In this document: in pieces, positions 13,279-21,888 of the stretch
How the letters are laid out: every line of letters begins with the position of its first letter
Position numbering within the stretch: position 1 is the stretch's first letter
NCBI GenBank assembly: GCA_001872605.1
Contig: MNXM01000238.1
Span: forward strand, 1 to 40,287
From: Armatimonadetes bacterium CG2_30_59_28
Lineage (GTDB): Bacteria; Armatimonadota; Abditibacteriia; CG2-30-59-28
Length of the DNA stretch: 40,287 bases
Reading direction: 5' to 3'
Position numbers and translations under genes: made by a program
The notes under the pieces: generated by a model
What the model saw: only the letters and a program-made list of their open reading frames with translations
Databases searched by the model: none
Told to the model about the DNA's origin: nothing

Positions 13279-16035
13279 TTACGGCTTGTCTCCGCTGAGG
13301 AGTCGCAAAGCCTCGCGCCGCGCGGTGTTGAGGTTCAGCGGACTCTCCGCATTGGTCACTGTCCTGAAATTATACACCTCGTGGGTTCGAGAACCCACTC
13401 GGAGAATGGCTGTGTCCGACTCCGACAGCAGCTTGCTCAGCGCATCTTTCCCGCGCTTCTTTTCTACTTCCTTGAAGAGCAGGGCGTCCCGGAATCCGTC
13501 GCGGAAGCCGCAGTAGGCCGGAGACACTGTGACATCGAAGGTTTCTGGATCAAACCACATAATCCTCTCCGTTTGGTTCCAGTGGTAGAACGCCCACTGC
13601 CCATACCCTTTGAAGCCGTGGTAGAGCGTCATAATCGGGTACACCCAGCTCGCGCCATAGCTCATACGGTAGGGGCGGCTGGAGCCTCCGTAGCACCAGA
13701 CTTCATCGGTGGGGTCGATGCTCACCAATGGCTTGGCTCCAGCGGACGCAGTGCGCAGTTTCAGGCGCAGTTCGTAACGATGCTTCGCCGGGTCCTCGCC
13801 GTCCCGTGGAGAGACGTACAGGTGAGTTTGCAGCGCTCCCGCGGTGAACGCAATCCCTCGTTCCTTGTTCCCCCACGGACTGCCACCTGCGAAGGGCAGG
13901 GCGCGTCCGTCTTCCAGTAACTCCAGCGACTCCACCTTTCCCGCATCGATGCCGGTGAAGCTGCCTTCTCCAAACACCTTCATCGCCCAGGTTTTCTCAG
14001 CCCCTCCATTTCCGTAAGGTCCCCACTTGCCCTTCAGGTCTATCGTCTCTTCTTTCAGTGTGAAGCCTTCGGTGGTCAGTTTCAGAAAATCGTCTTTCAG
14101 CCCGAAGGAAAGCTGCCACTCGTCGCAATAAGGGTTCATCTCCTTGATGTTTTCGGCGGTGCGGGCGATCATGCCGGTGATCGTGGTGAAGGGCCGCCAT
14201 CCCGCCTTGCGCACCACCTTGGCGGTTTCGATATGCTGTGGAATGTGTTCCGGAGAGATCTCGTCGCTGATCTTGCAGAAGAACCCGCTGAATCCCTTCG
14301 CCTCGAAGTACTTCCTCATCTGCTGGTAGTACCAGACTATGTCCGCTTCAGCTTCAGGTGTGCCCACCTTCATCCGTCCTTTGCCGAGAGCCGGACCGAG
14401 CAGTCGTCCCTGCCAGCTTGGGTCGGTGGGATAAGCCATGTAAGTTTCCACGCGGGTAACTCCGTAGCGTTTCGCTACCTCAAACCACGGGTCGAAGTAG
14501 GAGAAGTCGAGGTTGGGGAGCTTGTCGAGAGCAATCCGCTCCGGGTTGGCCTTGGCCACTTCCGTCAGCTTCTCTCCTGTTTCGGCAAGTGTGACGTGGG
14601 GCAGAATGGCATGCCATGCCGCGTTCCAGTCGATGACATCCCCTCCCATCTCCGTAAATGCTTTCAGGATCGTCTCGAGTTGGCGGAGTCCCTTCTCGGT
14701 CACTTCATGGCCGCCGGTCCACACAGGGAATCCGCCGCAGTAGCCGCGCAGGTGGAAGATGCGCTCTCGCGGGGCATCCACGGGCCAGATGTGCAACTCC
14801 ACACCCACCGACTCCGTGATGTCGCCCACCGCAATCGTGACAGGGATCTTGTGAGCGCCAGCAGGCTTACCCGCGGTGGACACCTTCAGCCAGATATGGT
14901 TGCTCTCTCCCGCCTTGAAGGTGACAGGCTTTTCCGGAATGGGTAGAAGCTCAATGCGGATAGACGCGGGTGTTTCAAGGAACGGCGTCACGTTCTGCCG
15001 CCACGCGTCAGGAACATCCACCTTGAGGTTCCCCGAGATGTCTTTGAGAGCGTTGACGGTTACGAACACATACCGGTCGTCATTCCGAGGGATATCCAGC
15101 GGGAGCGCGCCCGTGAGGGGCTGCTTGCCCTCCTGTGTGCCAGTACTCAGCCACAGTCCCTTTGCCCGCTGAGTGTCGCTGATGCCGAACTTCGTCGCCT
15201 CATCTACCCATCCTTTGAGAGCAAGCAGGCGTGGCTTCGGTATCTTCTTCATCTGCTCCTGTGCCAGCGCCGACCAGTCGGGAGTAGGGGTCTTCTGCGA
15301 TATCGTCGTGAGAGTGACTTGGGCTGTTAGCAGCTTCCCGGCGGGAATCTCGGCGTAGTACCACTCAAATGTGGGGAACTCCTTGCTACCACGCCAGAAG
15401 TAGAACTTCTCCACGCCCGGCGCGACCACCATGATGCCATCGCCGGTTTCCGAATCCCACTGCACGGCATGGAACGGCTCGACGGCGTCGTAGCGATTGT
15501 GGGCGTCGGGCGTTCCCTGCGGTGATTGCCCGCGTTCATTCTTCCCGCTCACCCAGTAGACATGGGCCTCGGTCTGCGGGTGGTTGCCCGGTACGGGAAA
15601 GTTGCGGACCCACAGTCGTTGCGGCGCCTGTGTGCCGTTCTCGTATTGGTAGTAAACGTCGACGCCTTGCGACTCTTTGGACAGAGTCACTTGTTTCTCG
15701 ATGCCCAATCCCCCGGGATGTCGCGCGGTGAACCGGAGGGTCACCTGTTCCGGGGAATCCTTCAGCGTGGCGACCTCATAGGAAGCCGCTGTAAAGAACG
15801 CCCTGTCATCCAGCAGTCCCCCAATCTCCTTAGCGCCCTTCCACAATGCCACGATGTTGCGCCCGGACTCCTTGATCGTCCACGATGTGATCCGAGCCCC
15901 GGCGGAGGCGTCAATCTCCACCTTTATCTTTTCGTTCTCAAGGATGTAGACATCCCTCTTCTGTGTCAGGGTGACGTCTGCCACTGCGTGAGTCGCACAG
16001 AACAAGCACAACCAGATTGCCGCATATCGAGTCAT
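13279..16035 (-). CDS. Secreted glycoside hydrolase-like protein (GH123/DUF4091-like)
   Basis: A 918-residue protein with a signal peptide (about residues 1-20, cleavage near AVADV). Next come a beta-sandwich region (about 25-260), a Big-like/DUF6067-type middle, and a TIM-barrel-like segment (about 430-800). The barrel contains FFCKISDEISPEH with an Asp591-Glu592 pair resembling the adjacent catalytic residues of GH123 N-acetylgalactosaminidases. The C-terminal half has many Trp/Tyr motifs, such as WVYPIMTLYHG, WAFYHWNQTERI and the closing region VYNFRTVTNA. GGAGGA precedes ATG 16035. It probably acts outside the cytoplasm on a polysaccharide or glycoprotein glycan. Assignment to GH123-like is a pattern match only. 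Confidence 0.7.
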   Translation of the reverse strand: MTRYAAIWLCLFCATHAVADVTLTQKRDVYILENEKIKVEIDASAGARITSWTIKESGRNIVALWKGAKEIGGLLDDRAFFTAASYEVATLKDSPEQVTLRFTARHPGGLGIEKQVTLSKESQGVDVYYQYENGTQAPQRLWVRNFPVPGNHPQTEAHVYWVSGKNERGQSPQGTPDAHNRYDAVEPFHAVQWDSETGDGIMVVAPGVEKFYFWRGSKEFPTFEWYYAEIPAGKLLTAQVTLTTISQKTPTPDWSALAQEQMKKIPKPRLLALKGWVDEATKFGISDTQRAKGLWLSTGTQEGKQPLTGALPLDIPRNDDRYVFVTVNALKDISGNLKVDVPDAWRQNVTPFLETPASIRIELLPIPEKPVTFKAGESNHIWLKVSTAGKPAGAHKIPVTIAVGDITESVGVELHIWPVDAPRERIFHLRGYCGGFPVWTGGHEVTEKGLRQLETILKAFTEMGGDVIDWNAAWHAILPHVTLAETGEKLTEVAKANPERIALDKLPNLDFSYFDPWFEVAKRYGVTRVETYMAYPTDPSWQGRLLGPALGKGRMKVGTPEAEADIVWYYQQMRKYFEAKGFSGFFCKISDEISPEHIPQHIETAKVVRKAGWRPFTTITGMIARTAENIKEMNPYCDEWQLSFGLKDDFLKLTTEGFTLKEETIDLKGKWGPYGNGGAEKTWAMKVFGEGSFTGIDAGKVESLELLEDGRALPFAGGSPWGNKERGIAFTAGALQTHLYVSPRDGEDPAKHRYELRLKLRTASAGAKPLVSIDPTDEVWCYGGSSRPYRMSYGASWVYPIMTLYHGFKGYGQWAFYHWNQTERIMWFDPETFDVTVSPAYCGFRDGFRDALLFKEVEKKRGKDALSKLLSESDTAILRVGSRTHEVYNFRTVTNAESPLNLNTARREALRLLSGDKP

Positions 16036-16116
16036 TAAAATCCTCCAAACTCCATTGGTCTATCGGCAGGGTGTATCCCCATTCCGCATTCAGCACCCCC
16101 CACTACCCACTCTGCA

Positions 16117-17178
16117 CTACTGGTACGCTCCGTACTGATGCACCAACTCGATCACGCGCTTGTATTGCTGGAAGCTGACGTTATCCGGCACGGAGTGGTC
16201 GGAGAAATAGATGTATCCCCCGCCCTGTTTGGCGCACGTGATCTTCGTGCGAATCTCCTCTTCGATGGCGCCTGGATCGGGGTCGGCCATCTTGCGGACG
16301 TCGATGCCGCCCATGAAACAGAGCGCGTCGCCATACTGCTTCTTCAGCTCGATCAGGTCCATCCCTGCCTTTACCTCCAGAGGCTGCAGGCAGGTCAATC
16401 CAGCGGTGATGAGTCCCGGAATCAGAGCCTTCACACACCCGCAACTGTGCAGAATGCACTTCAGGCCCAAGCCCTTGGCGCAGTCGTAGAATCGTTTATG
16501 ATTGGGGAACTCAAACTGGTCGAACATCGCCGGAGAGAAAAGCGAGGCGTTGCGGTAGCCCATGTCGTCGTATGCAAAGCACCCATCGAACTGGATTCCT
16601 TGGCCGATCATCTCCTCCAGCGCCGTGCACAGCAGCTGCGACGAAATATCGAATATCTCCTGAATCCACACCGGGTCTTCCACCATGGCCATGAGCAGCC
16701 GTTCGGAGCCGATCATCGCCTGGATGCGATCGTACCCGAAAGCGCCGCTGAAGTAGAACCATTTCCCCGTCTCCCGCGCATCCTTCTGGACGTTCCTTGC
16801 CGTCTCGAGGTCGATCCGGTCGGCAGACCATGCCAGTCGATGCTTGTGCTCGTCCCAGTCGTCCCGCGTCTTGACCATGAAGTCCTGGTAAGCGGGAGTG
16901 GATGTCTGGTGCTTCCAGTTCTTGATGATCTGTCCATCCGCGCCACGGACGATGGTGTAAGTCTCCGTTTCCTCAATGGTCTCCGACGGGATACGCATGG
17001 AGAGATTGGCCCCCACGGCAGCCATCTCGTAACCAAAGTAGTCGGCAGGATTCGTGTCCTCCGGCAACCCCTCCGTATGCCAGCGCCTGATCGTTGTTCC
17101 CCACGGCCCATCCTGAATGGCGATTCGGTCCGCTTCCTTGTGATTTAAAGCAAGGTCAATTCGTTCTTTGGATGTCAT
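16117..17178 (-). CDS. Uroporphyrinogen decarboxylase (URO-D) family protein
   Basis: A 353-residue URO-D fold protein: MTSKERIDLALNHKEADRI at the start, FDGCFAYDDMGYRNASLFSP in the middle, and ILHSCGCVKALI followed by LQPLEVKAGMDL, FMGGIDVRKM. The His-Ser-Cys-Gly-Cys motif is typical of the methyltransferase (MtaA/CmuA-like) branch that binds zinc, not of haem-pathway HemE. Such proteins are frequent in clusters with Gfo/Idh genes in Armatimonadota, Planctomycetes and Lentisphaerae, and their substrates are unknown. ATG 17178 has GAGGTG five bases upstream; the longer frame to 17205 lacks one. It lies 81 bases upstream of the glycosidase gene, same strand. Confidence 0.85.
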   Translation of the reverse strand: MTSKERIDLALNHKEADRIAIQDGPWGTTIRRWHTEGLPEDTNPADYFGYEMAAVGANLSMRIPSETIEETETYTIVRGADGQIIKNWKHQTSTPAYQDFMVKTRDDWDEHKHRLAWSADRIDLETARNVQKDARETGKWFYFSGAFGYDRIQAMIGSERLLMAMVEDPVWIQEIFDISSQLLCTALEEMIGQGIQFDGCFAYDDMGYRNASLFSPAMFDQFEFPNHKRFYDCAKGLGLKCILHSCGCVKALIPGLITAGLTCLQPLEVKAGMDLIELKKQYGDALCFMGGIDVRKMADPDPGAIEEEIRTKITCAKQGGGYIYFSDHSVPDNVSFQQYKRVIELVHQYGAYQ

Positions 17179-17252
17179 TCTTTCACCTCGATACCAGACA
17201 ATCAACTCGTGTCAGTTTACCCCGAATCACCGGAGTTGCCAAGATACAATAT

Positions 17253-17353
17253 GGAGTGCGGTGGCAGAGCGAAGCGGCGACACCGCTGTAAATCGACGGT
17301 GTTCGACAGTGAGTCCAAAGCGGCGTCGCCGCTTCGCTCTGCCACCGCACTCC
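17253..17353. repeat. REP-like long inverted repeat
   Basis: The arms 17253-17287 and 17319-17353 are 35 bases each with one mismatch, separated by a 31-base loop. The arm starts GGAGTGCGGTGGCAGAGCGA and goes on as AGCGGCGACRCCGCT. It lies in the 260-base space between the divergent URO-D and Gfo/Idh genes. Similar GCGGTGGCAGAGCGAAGCGGCG words are, to my knowledge, dispersed in some Planctomycetes/Verrucomicrobia/Armatimonadota genomes; the family cannot be checked here. Apart from this element the gap holds no gene. Confidence 0.75.
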
Positions 17354-17438
17354 AACGAGTTCACCGATGTGGCAGCAACGGTGCAAGTGCAGGTGACAGA
17401 ACGGCATGGAATCTTGTTCCGGTAGGGGATGGTTTGTG

Positions 17439-18668
17439 AAACCTGTTCGTTTTGCGACGATTGGCGTTGGCGGATTTGCTCGGACTCATCTCGGTGCGCT
17501 GGACGCTCTACAAGAAGAGGGACTTGGAGAGTTGGTCGCCGTGTCGGAGATCAATGTCGAAGCCAATCGGGAGAAACTCGACCAGTTGAGTGAGCGTGGG
17601 CTGCGCGTTTACACCGACTACGTGGAGATGCTGCGCACAGAGAAGTCGGTGGATGTGGTGTCCATTCCGACGGGAATCCCGATGCACGCTCCGATGGCCA
17701 TCGCTGCACTGAAGGAGGGGTTTCATGTGCTGGTGGAGAAGCCGCCGGCTGCGACGATTCAGGACCTGGACGCGATGATTGATGCGCAGGAGAAATCCGG
17801 CAAGCTGTGCGGTGTGGGATTCCAGATGACCAGCGGGAAGGGATTCCACCATCTTCTGCAAGCCATTCACGAGGGCAGGCTTGGGAAAATCGAGACGGTG
17901 ATTGGGATCGGCCTGTGGAAACGACTGGACAGTTACTATGCGCGCAATCGCTGGGCGGGGCGGCTGTACTGCGACGGACGCTGGGCGCTCGACGGGCCGA
18001 TTCTGAACGCTCTTTCGCATGTGCTGAATAATCTCTTCTTCTTTGTATCCCCAAACCTCGGCGAAGCAGTGGCCCCGAAGTGGGTGCGTGCGGAACTCTA
18101 CAAGGCTCACCCAATCGAGAGTGAAGATACCTCCTGCGTCCTGTGCGAGACCGGGAACGGGGTGAAGGTATTCACCTTCTTCACGGTATGCAATCCCGAG
18201 AGTCGAAACCTCACGACCCGTATCGTCGGCTCCCGGGGAACCGCAGTCTGGAACAGAGACGAGAGCATCGCCTATTCGTGGCCGGGGGAGAATCGGCAGG
18301 AGACTCTCAGTGCGACGGAGGCGGGCGGTGGTTGCACCACCGACGTGTTCCGCAACTTCGCGCGGTGTGTGCGAGGCGAAGAAAGCCGGTTGTGCTGTCC
18401 GGTGAGTGAGACGAGGCCGTACCAACTTGCAGCGAATGGTGCGTTCGAGTCGTCAGGGACGGTGCACAAGGTCGATCCCGAATATATCATTCGGGAGTCT
18501 GAAGGCGATTCCGTAGCTACCACAATCAAGGACATCCCGGACATCATTGGCCAAGCCATCGAGGAGCAGAAGCTGTTCTCGGACCTCGGCATCCCCTGGG
18601 CGGAGCCAACGGAGACGTTTTATCTCGCTGGCTACCGGGAGTTCCCGAAACGGTTCGGCATCTCATAG
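17439..18668 (+). CDS. Gfo/Idh/MocA family oxidoreductase
   Basis: A 409-residue sugar dehydrogenase-like protein: FATIGVGGFARTHLG (Rossmann loop), DVVSIPTGIPMHAPM, LVEKPPAATI with the signature Glu-Lys-Pro, and the C-terminal region with GRWALDGPILNALSHVLNN, where the DGP/xxxH arrangement replaces the common GG-x-x-x-D-x-x-x-H. The GTG at 17439 has AGGGGA six bases upstream and gives a start directly at the nucleotide-binding fold; the ATG at 17406 would add 11 residues. It is transcribed away from the URO-D gene, with the REP-like repeat between them. The last 60 residues (SDLGIPWAEPTETFYLAGY) recall family members near glycan-utilisation genes. It ends with TAG. Confidence 0.88.
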   Translation, partial: KPVRFATIGVGGFARTHLGALDALQEEGLGELVAVSEINVEANREKLDQLSERGLRVYTDYVEMLRTEKSVDVVSIPTGIPMHAPMAIAALKEGFHVLVEKPPAATIQDLDAMIDAQEKSGKLCGVGFQMTSGKGFHHLLQAIHEGRLGKIETVIGIGLWKRLDSYYARNRWAGRLYCDGRWALDGPILNALSHVLNNLFFFVSPNLGEAVAPKWVRAELYKAHPIESEDTSCVLCETGNGVKVFTFFTVCNPESRNLTTRIVGSRGTAVWNRDESIAYSWPGENRQETLSATEAGGGCTTDVFRNFARCVRGEESRLCCPVSETRPYQLAANGAFESSGTVHKVDPEYIIRESEGDSVATTIKDIPDIIGQAIEEQKLFSDLGIPWAEPTETFYLAGYREFPKRFGIS

Positions 18669-18758
18669 AAACGGTTCTGTTCGTCGGGGATATTTTATCG
18701 CCGACCGGGGCTTCTGTGACTGTACTTTGAGAACGGACGAATGTCCGGCGAAAGGTTC

Positions 18759-18782
18759 CGGTGGGGATACCTATCCCCACCG
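18759..18782. terminator. Hairpin between convergent genes
   Basis: CGGTGGGGATA, loop CC, TATCCCCACCG: an 11-bp perfect stem halfway between the plus-strand gene ending at 18668 and the minus-strand gene ending at 18800. Position and symmetry suit a bidirectional terminator, but there is no T-tract on either side. Confidence 0.5.
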
Positions 18783-18799
18783 AACAGTTGGAATTACTC

Positions 18800-19627
18800 C
18801 TATCTGCCTACTTGCGCCCAGCACTTCTTCATATAGGCAATGCTTTCCCGCGCGATCGTGACAGGGTCGGGCTCAAAGATGAACACCTCCACCGACACGT
18901 AGCCGTCGTACCCGCTTTCATTCAGAGCCTGAAAGATGGGAACAAAGTCCACGTCTCCCATACCGGGGCCTTTGAGGTTGGCATCGTTAGCATGGAAGTG
19001 TCCGGCGTACGCGACGGTTCGCCGAACGATGCCGTCGATAGGCTCGCCTTCTCCGCTCATCGCTTTGACGTCGAGATGGAGTTTGAACTTGGGATGGTTG
19101 ATCTCCTGCACCAGCCGAACGCCATCGTCGGCGGTGTTAATGAAGTTCGTTTCGGTGCTCGCCAGTGGCTCGAAGCAGAGCGTCACGTCTCTCTCCTCCG
19201 CTTTCGGCAGACAGTTAGTGAAGAACTCGACGGTTCGCTTCCAGGTGTCCTCGAGGCTCTGCCCCTCAATGATGTTGCGCTGCTTGGGTGAACCAATAAC
19301 CATCAGCTTCCCGCCGAGGTCGCTGCAGCAATCGATGAGTTGCAGGAAATAGTCCAGCGTCTTCTGGCGGAGTGCGTTGTCCGGGTGGTTCACATAAAGA
19401 CCTTCGGGTTTCACCAGCAGCCAGTGCAGACCGATGATCTCGACACCTGTGTCGGCTGCAGCGCGTCGGATTTCCGCGCGTCGGGCAGAAGGGATGTCAG
19501 CCACGGAATCGGCGATGGTGAACGGCGCAACCTCGACGCCGGCGTAGCCCTGTTTCTTTGCCTCCTCGAAAACATCCTCCATCTTCCATCCCTGGAACAT
19601 CTCGTTACAAATGCCGTATTTCAGCAA
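18800..19627 (-). CDS. Sugar phosphate isomerase/epimerase, TIM barrel (IolE/DTE-like)
   Basis: A 275-residue barrel protein: KYGICNEMFQGWKMEDVF at the start, YAGVEVAPFT, IIGLHWLLVKPEG, LMVIGSPKQRN, VTLCFEPLASTETNF (metal-binding Glu), FKLHLDVKAMSGEG (Asp), HFHANDANLKGPGMG (His) and YVSVEVFIFEPDP (final Glu). The Glu-Asp-His-Glu set is that of hydroxypyruvate isomerase, inosose dehydratase or tagatose/psicose 3-epimerase enzymes. Start is TTG 19627 with GGAGGT upstream; no in-frame ATG lies nearby. It follows the small ORF at 19676-19891 by 48 bases. Confidence 0.88.
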   Translation of the reverse strand: MLKYGICNEMFQGWKMEDVFEEAKKQGYAGVEVAPFTIADSVADIPSARRAEIRRAAADTGVEIIGLHWLLVKPEGLYVNHPDNALRQKTLDYFLQLIDCCSDLGGKLMVIGSPKQRNIIEGQSLEDTWKRTVEFFTNCLPKAEERDVTLCFEPLASTETNFINTADDGVRLVQEINHPKFKLHLDVKAMSGEGEPIDGIVRRTVAYAGHFHANDANLKGPGMGDVDFVPIFQALNESGYDGYVSVEVFIFEPDPVTIARESIAYMKKCWAQVGR

Positions 19628-19675
19628 AGCGAATGTACCTCCATCGTGTCTTTACAATCTCAATCACACTGCCCG

Positions 19676-19891
19676 TCAGACGACAACCTCAACTGGCTCG
19701 TTTGTGTGAGTCACAGGACGGGTCAGGTAGTCCAACACATCAGCCTGCATTCTCTCGATTTCGAGTCGGTAGCCACTACTGACCGCCGGGAACTCCGTTG
19801 GGTTCGCAGATTTGCGGATGTTGGCCAGCAGCCGTTGAAAGTGGACGATCCGTTCCTGCGTCACATGCAATCCCAAATCGTTCTCAATCAT
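19676..19891 (-). CDS. Small helical protein coupled to the nucleotidyltransferase-like gene
   Basis: A 71-residue protein, unrecognised. MIENDLGLHVTQERIVHFQR begins a helix; a second helix contains YRLEIERMQADVLDYLTRP, and the end is acidic and hydrophobic. ATG 19891 overlaps the upstream stop (ATGA), and a very good GGAGGTGA lies seven bases ahead of it, so the ORF is real despite its size. It is the second member of a two-gene unit with the protein at 19888-20334, which has nucleotidyltransferase motifs. By analogy with MNT/HEPN-type pairs it could be the partner of a toxin-antitoxin system, but no known partner motif (such as R-x4-6-H) is seen. Confidence 0.7.
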   Translation of the reverse strand: MIENDLGLHVTQERIVHFQRLLANIRKSANPTEFPAVSSGYRLEIERMQADVLDYLTRPVTHTNEPVEVVV

Positions 19892-20334
19892 GGGTTCGTC
19901 ACCTCCACAATGCCTCGAAGAGTTCCATCGCGCTTTTGCTGCCAATGTGCTACAAAATCTTCAACGGTTTCGCCGATCATCAGCCCCGGGCGAATCCAGA
20001 AGACACTTGCGCCGAACCGAGCTTGGGCAATCGCATGGTTGAAGATACCACGGCACTCCACCGGGCATTCTTCACACCGGAAGTGATCATCCATAACCAG
20101 GACGACATCGACGTCGTTGGGTGAAGACTTGTTGGTCACATAGCTGCCAAAAACGATGAACCTGTCGACATGACCTGACCGATGTGCGACTTCGTGAATG
20201 TGTCGAAGCCGACGGGTTACAAGCGCCCTTTGATCTGTCGCTCCCATGAATCTCTGCTCTACTTCAGCCATTGTCGCGCAGTAGACCCCTGGTGGCAAAT
20301 CTCCCGCCGCGTTGAATGGTGGCAGCGTCACCAT
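19888..20334 (-). CDS. Nucleotidyltransferase-like protein (DUF6932-like)
   Basis: A 148-residue protein. LPPGVYCATMAEVEQRF opens it, and VDRFIVFGSYVTNKSSPNDVDVVLVMDD carries the Gly-Ser ... Asp-x-Asp signature of the polymerase-beta-like nucleotidyltransferase fold. The C-terminus (FDHAIAQARFGASVFWIRPG-like region) lacks further motifs. Minimal nucleotidyltransferases of this kind act as antitoxins or toxins that adenylylate partners. The opening 'PPGxxxATxxEVxxxF' recalls DUF6932. ATG 20334 has GGAG six bases upstream, and the gene follows queD by 24 bases. Function is inferred from fold. Confidence 0.7.
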   Translation of the reverse strand: MVTLPPFNAAGDLPPGVYCATMAEVEQRFMGATDQRALVTRRLRHIHEVAHRSGHVDRFIVFGSYVTNKSSPNDVDVVLVMDDHFRCEECPVECRGIFNHAIAQARFGASVFWIRPGLMIGETVEDFVAHWQQKRDGTLRGIVEVTNP

Positions 20335-20358
20335 TCATGTCTCCATCGAGTGCAATCG

Positions 20359-20727
20359 CTAAGGTATGTACGCCGCGCGGTACTTCTCCGTTTCTCGGAT
20401 TTCGACGCGGGAGATGGTGAGATCCTTTCCGCACAGGTCTTCTGAGAGGACTTCATACAGCCATCTCGTGAAGTTCTCGACCGTGGGATTCATCTCATCG
20501 AACGGGGGAACCTCATTGACAACCCGGTGATCGAAAACGTCGATGCGCTGCTCGACGACCGTCTTGAGTTCCTTGAAGTCGATCAACATCCCGTTGGGAT
20601 GCAGGTTGCCACCTCGAACGGTAACGATCACATCGAAATTGTGTCCGTGCATCCGTGCGCAGACTCCCTCGTAGTCCCGCAGGAAATGCGCCGCGTTGAA
20701 ATGCGTCTCGACGGTGATTTCGTACAT
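20359..20727 (-). CDS. queD: 6-carboxy-5,6,7,8-tetrahydropterin synthase / 6-pyruvoyl-tetrahydropterin synthase family
   Basis: A 122-residue protein of the QueD/PTPS family. FNAAHFLRDYEG gives the first zinc His, and CARMHGHNFDVIV gives the catalytic Cys and the two further zinc His residues. MLIDFKELK and FDHRVVNEVPPF, followed by PTVENFTRWLY, are all family landmarks. QueD converts dihydroneopterin triphosphate to carboxytetrahydropterin in queuosine/7-deazaguanine synthesis. ATG 20727 has AAGGAA upstream; the frame extends to 20862 but without a signal. No other queuosine gene (queC, queE, folE) is in the window, so it is isolated, and the PTPS role cannot be excluded. Confidence 0.9.
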   Translation of the reverse strand: MYEITVETHFNAAHFLRDYEGVCARMHGHNFDVIVTVRGGNLHPNGMLIDFKELKTVVEQRIDVFDHRVVNEVPPFDEMNPTVENFTRWLYEVLSEDLCGKDLTISRVEIRETEKYRAAYIP

Positions 20728-20885
20728 GCCGTTTCCTTTCAGGCCAAGCGGGATATTACCATAGGTTGATCCGCAGGGACAATTCTGTCGAGGGGCTTGG
20801 GGGTTGGTCAGACTGCGAATCGAGTTCCGCACGCAAGGCGAAAGGTGTTTGGGAAGGTCCACCGTGGCGACTCATCCGGTACGGA

Positions 20886-21722
20886 CTACTCCAGGCTCCT
20901 CAGGAACTGCACCGCTTTCCGCACGTCTCCCATTGCGTTCTCGCCGCATTCGCGCTCAATGGCAATGAACCCGTCATAGCCATTCTCCACGAAGATCGAG
21001 TGGAGCGCCGGCCAGTTGGTCATGCCTGTGCCCAAAAGAACTTCCTCACACGTTCCGTCGGGGCGGAGAACGGAGTCCTTGCCGTGGACGTGCGCGACGT
21101 AGGGGATGAGGGTTCGAAGCCCTTCCACGGGATCGAACTTTCGCATCGCCTCTTCGTAGTTGAAGGGAGTTCCGGTCCGCTTCGCGATGACCGGCGGCCA
21201 GAGCAGCAGGTTCGCCGGATCGAAGTTAACTCGCAGCGCGGGACTGCTGATCTCGTCCATCATCATCTTCACGGTGGCCGGTGGTTCCGGGCCTGTTTCG
21301 AGGGCCAGCACCGCGCCAACCTCTTCCCCGTGGTGGGCAAGTTCGCGCAGAGCGTTGACAAATTGCCTCCACTTCGGGTCGGATTCGTCTTCAGGCATGA
21401 TGCCCACGTGGGCCATCCAGAGTCCGCCGGACATATCCACGGCGGTTTCGTTCAGTCGTTTGCCCCACTCGATGTTCTCCTGGTAGCCATCATCTTTCCC
21501 GAAGTCTACTCCACCTCCCCAGCCGATGAGTGCGGAGACTTCGAGTCCCTTGTCTTTGATCTTCTGTAGAACCGCAGAGCGCTCCTCCGTCGACTTATTC
21601 TCAAGGTCCAGCGCGCCTCCGATGGCCCCGATATGAACTCCCTCCACTCCGAGTTCAACGGCAAAGTCCATTCCTTCGTACGGGTCTTCTCCTCCGGTGG
21701 TGGGGATGACTGCAATCTTCAT
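20886..21722 (-). CDS. Sugar phosphate isomerase/epimerase, TIM barrel
   Basis: A 278-residue protein of the xylose isomerase-like barrel superfamily: VEGVHIGAIGGALDL, VSALIGWGGGVDFGK, AVLALETGPEPPATV (metal Glu), LRVNFDPANLLLW (Asp), YVAHVHGKDSVLRP (His) and GFIAIERECGEN (Glu). The metal-ligand set Glu-Asp-His-Glu is complete. ATG 21722 has AGGAGGA four to six bases ahead. It is the third barrel isomerase in the window, with little similarity to the other two beyond motifs, so they probably act on different sugar intermediates. The 158 bases to queD hold no gene. Confidence 0.88.
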   Translation of the reverse strand: MKIAVIPTTGGEDPYEGMDFAVELGVEGVHIGAIGGALDLENKSTEERSAVLQKIKDKGLEVSALIGWGGGVDFGKDDGYQENIEWGKRLNETAVDMSGGLWMAHVGIMPEDESDPKWRQFVNALRELAHHGEEVGAVLALETGPEPPATVKMMMDEISSPALRVNFDPANLLLWPPVIAKRTGTPFNYEEAMRKFDPVEGLRTLIPYVAHVHGKDSVLRPDGTCEEVLLGTGMTNWPALHSIFVENGYDGFIAIERECGENAMGDVRKAVQFLRSLE

Positions 21723-21888
21723 CTGTTCCTCCTGCTGTCGATTTGTGTGAGAATATTGGGCGCGTCAGCATGTCATGCGCGCCATCTCTGTGTCAGGTTC
21801 TGGAATATATCCCTTTTCGAGAGATACGTCAAAAAATTCTGAGGGCGGGCATGTGACAGCCGGCGCGAAGTTTGAGGAGGATGTGGGC

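Noticed and set aside
16138-17148. Plus-strand frame of 336 codons opposite the URO-D-family gene
   Set aside because: Antisense shadow; the minus-strand product has the conserved HSCGCV motif and a good ribosome binding site.
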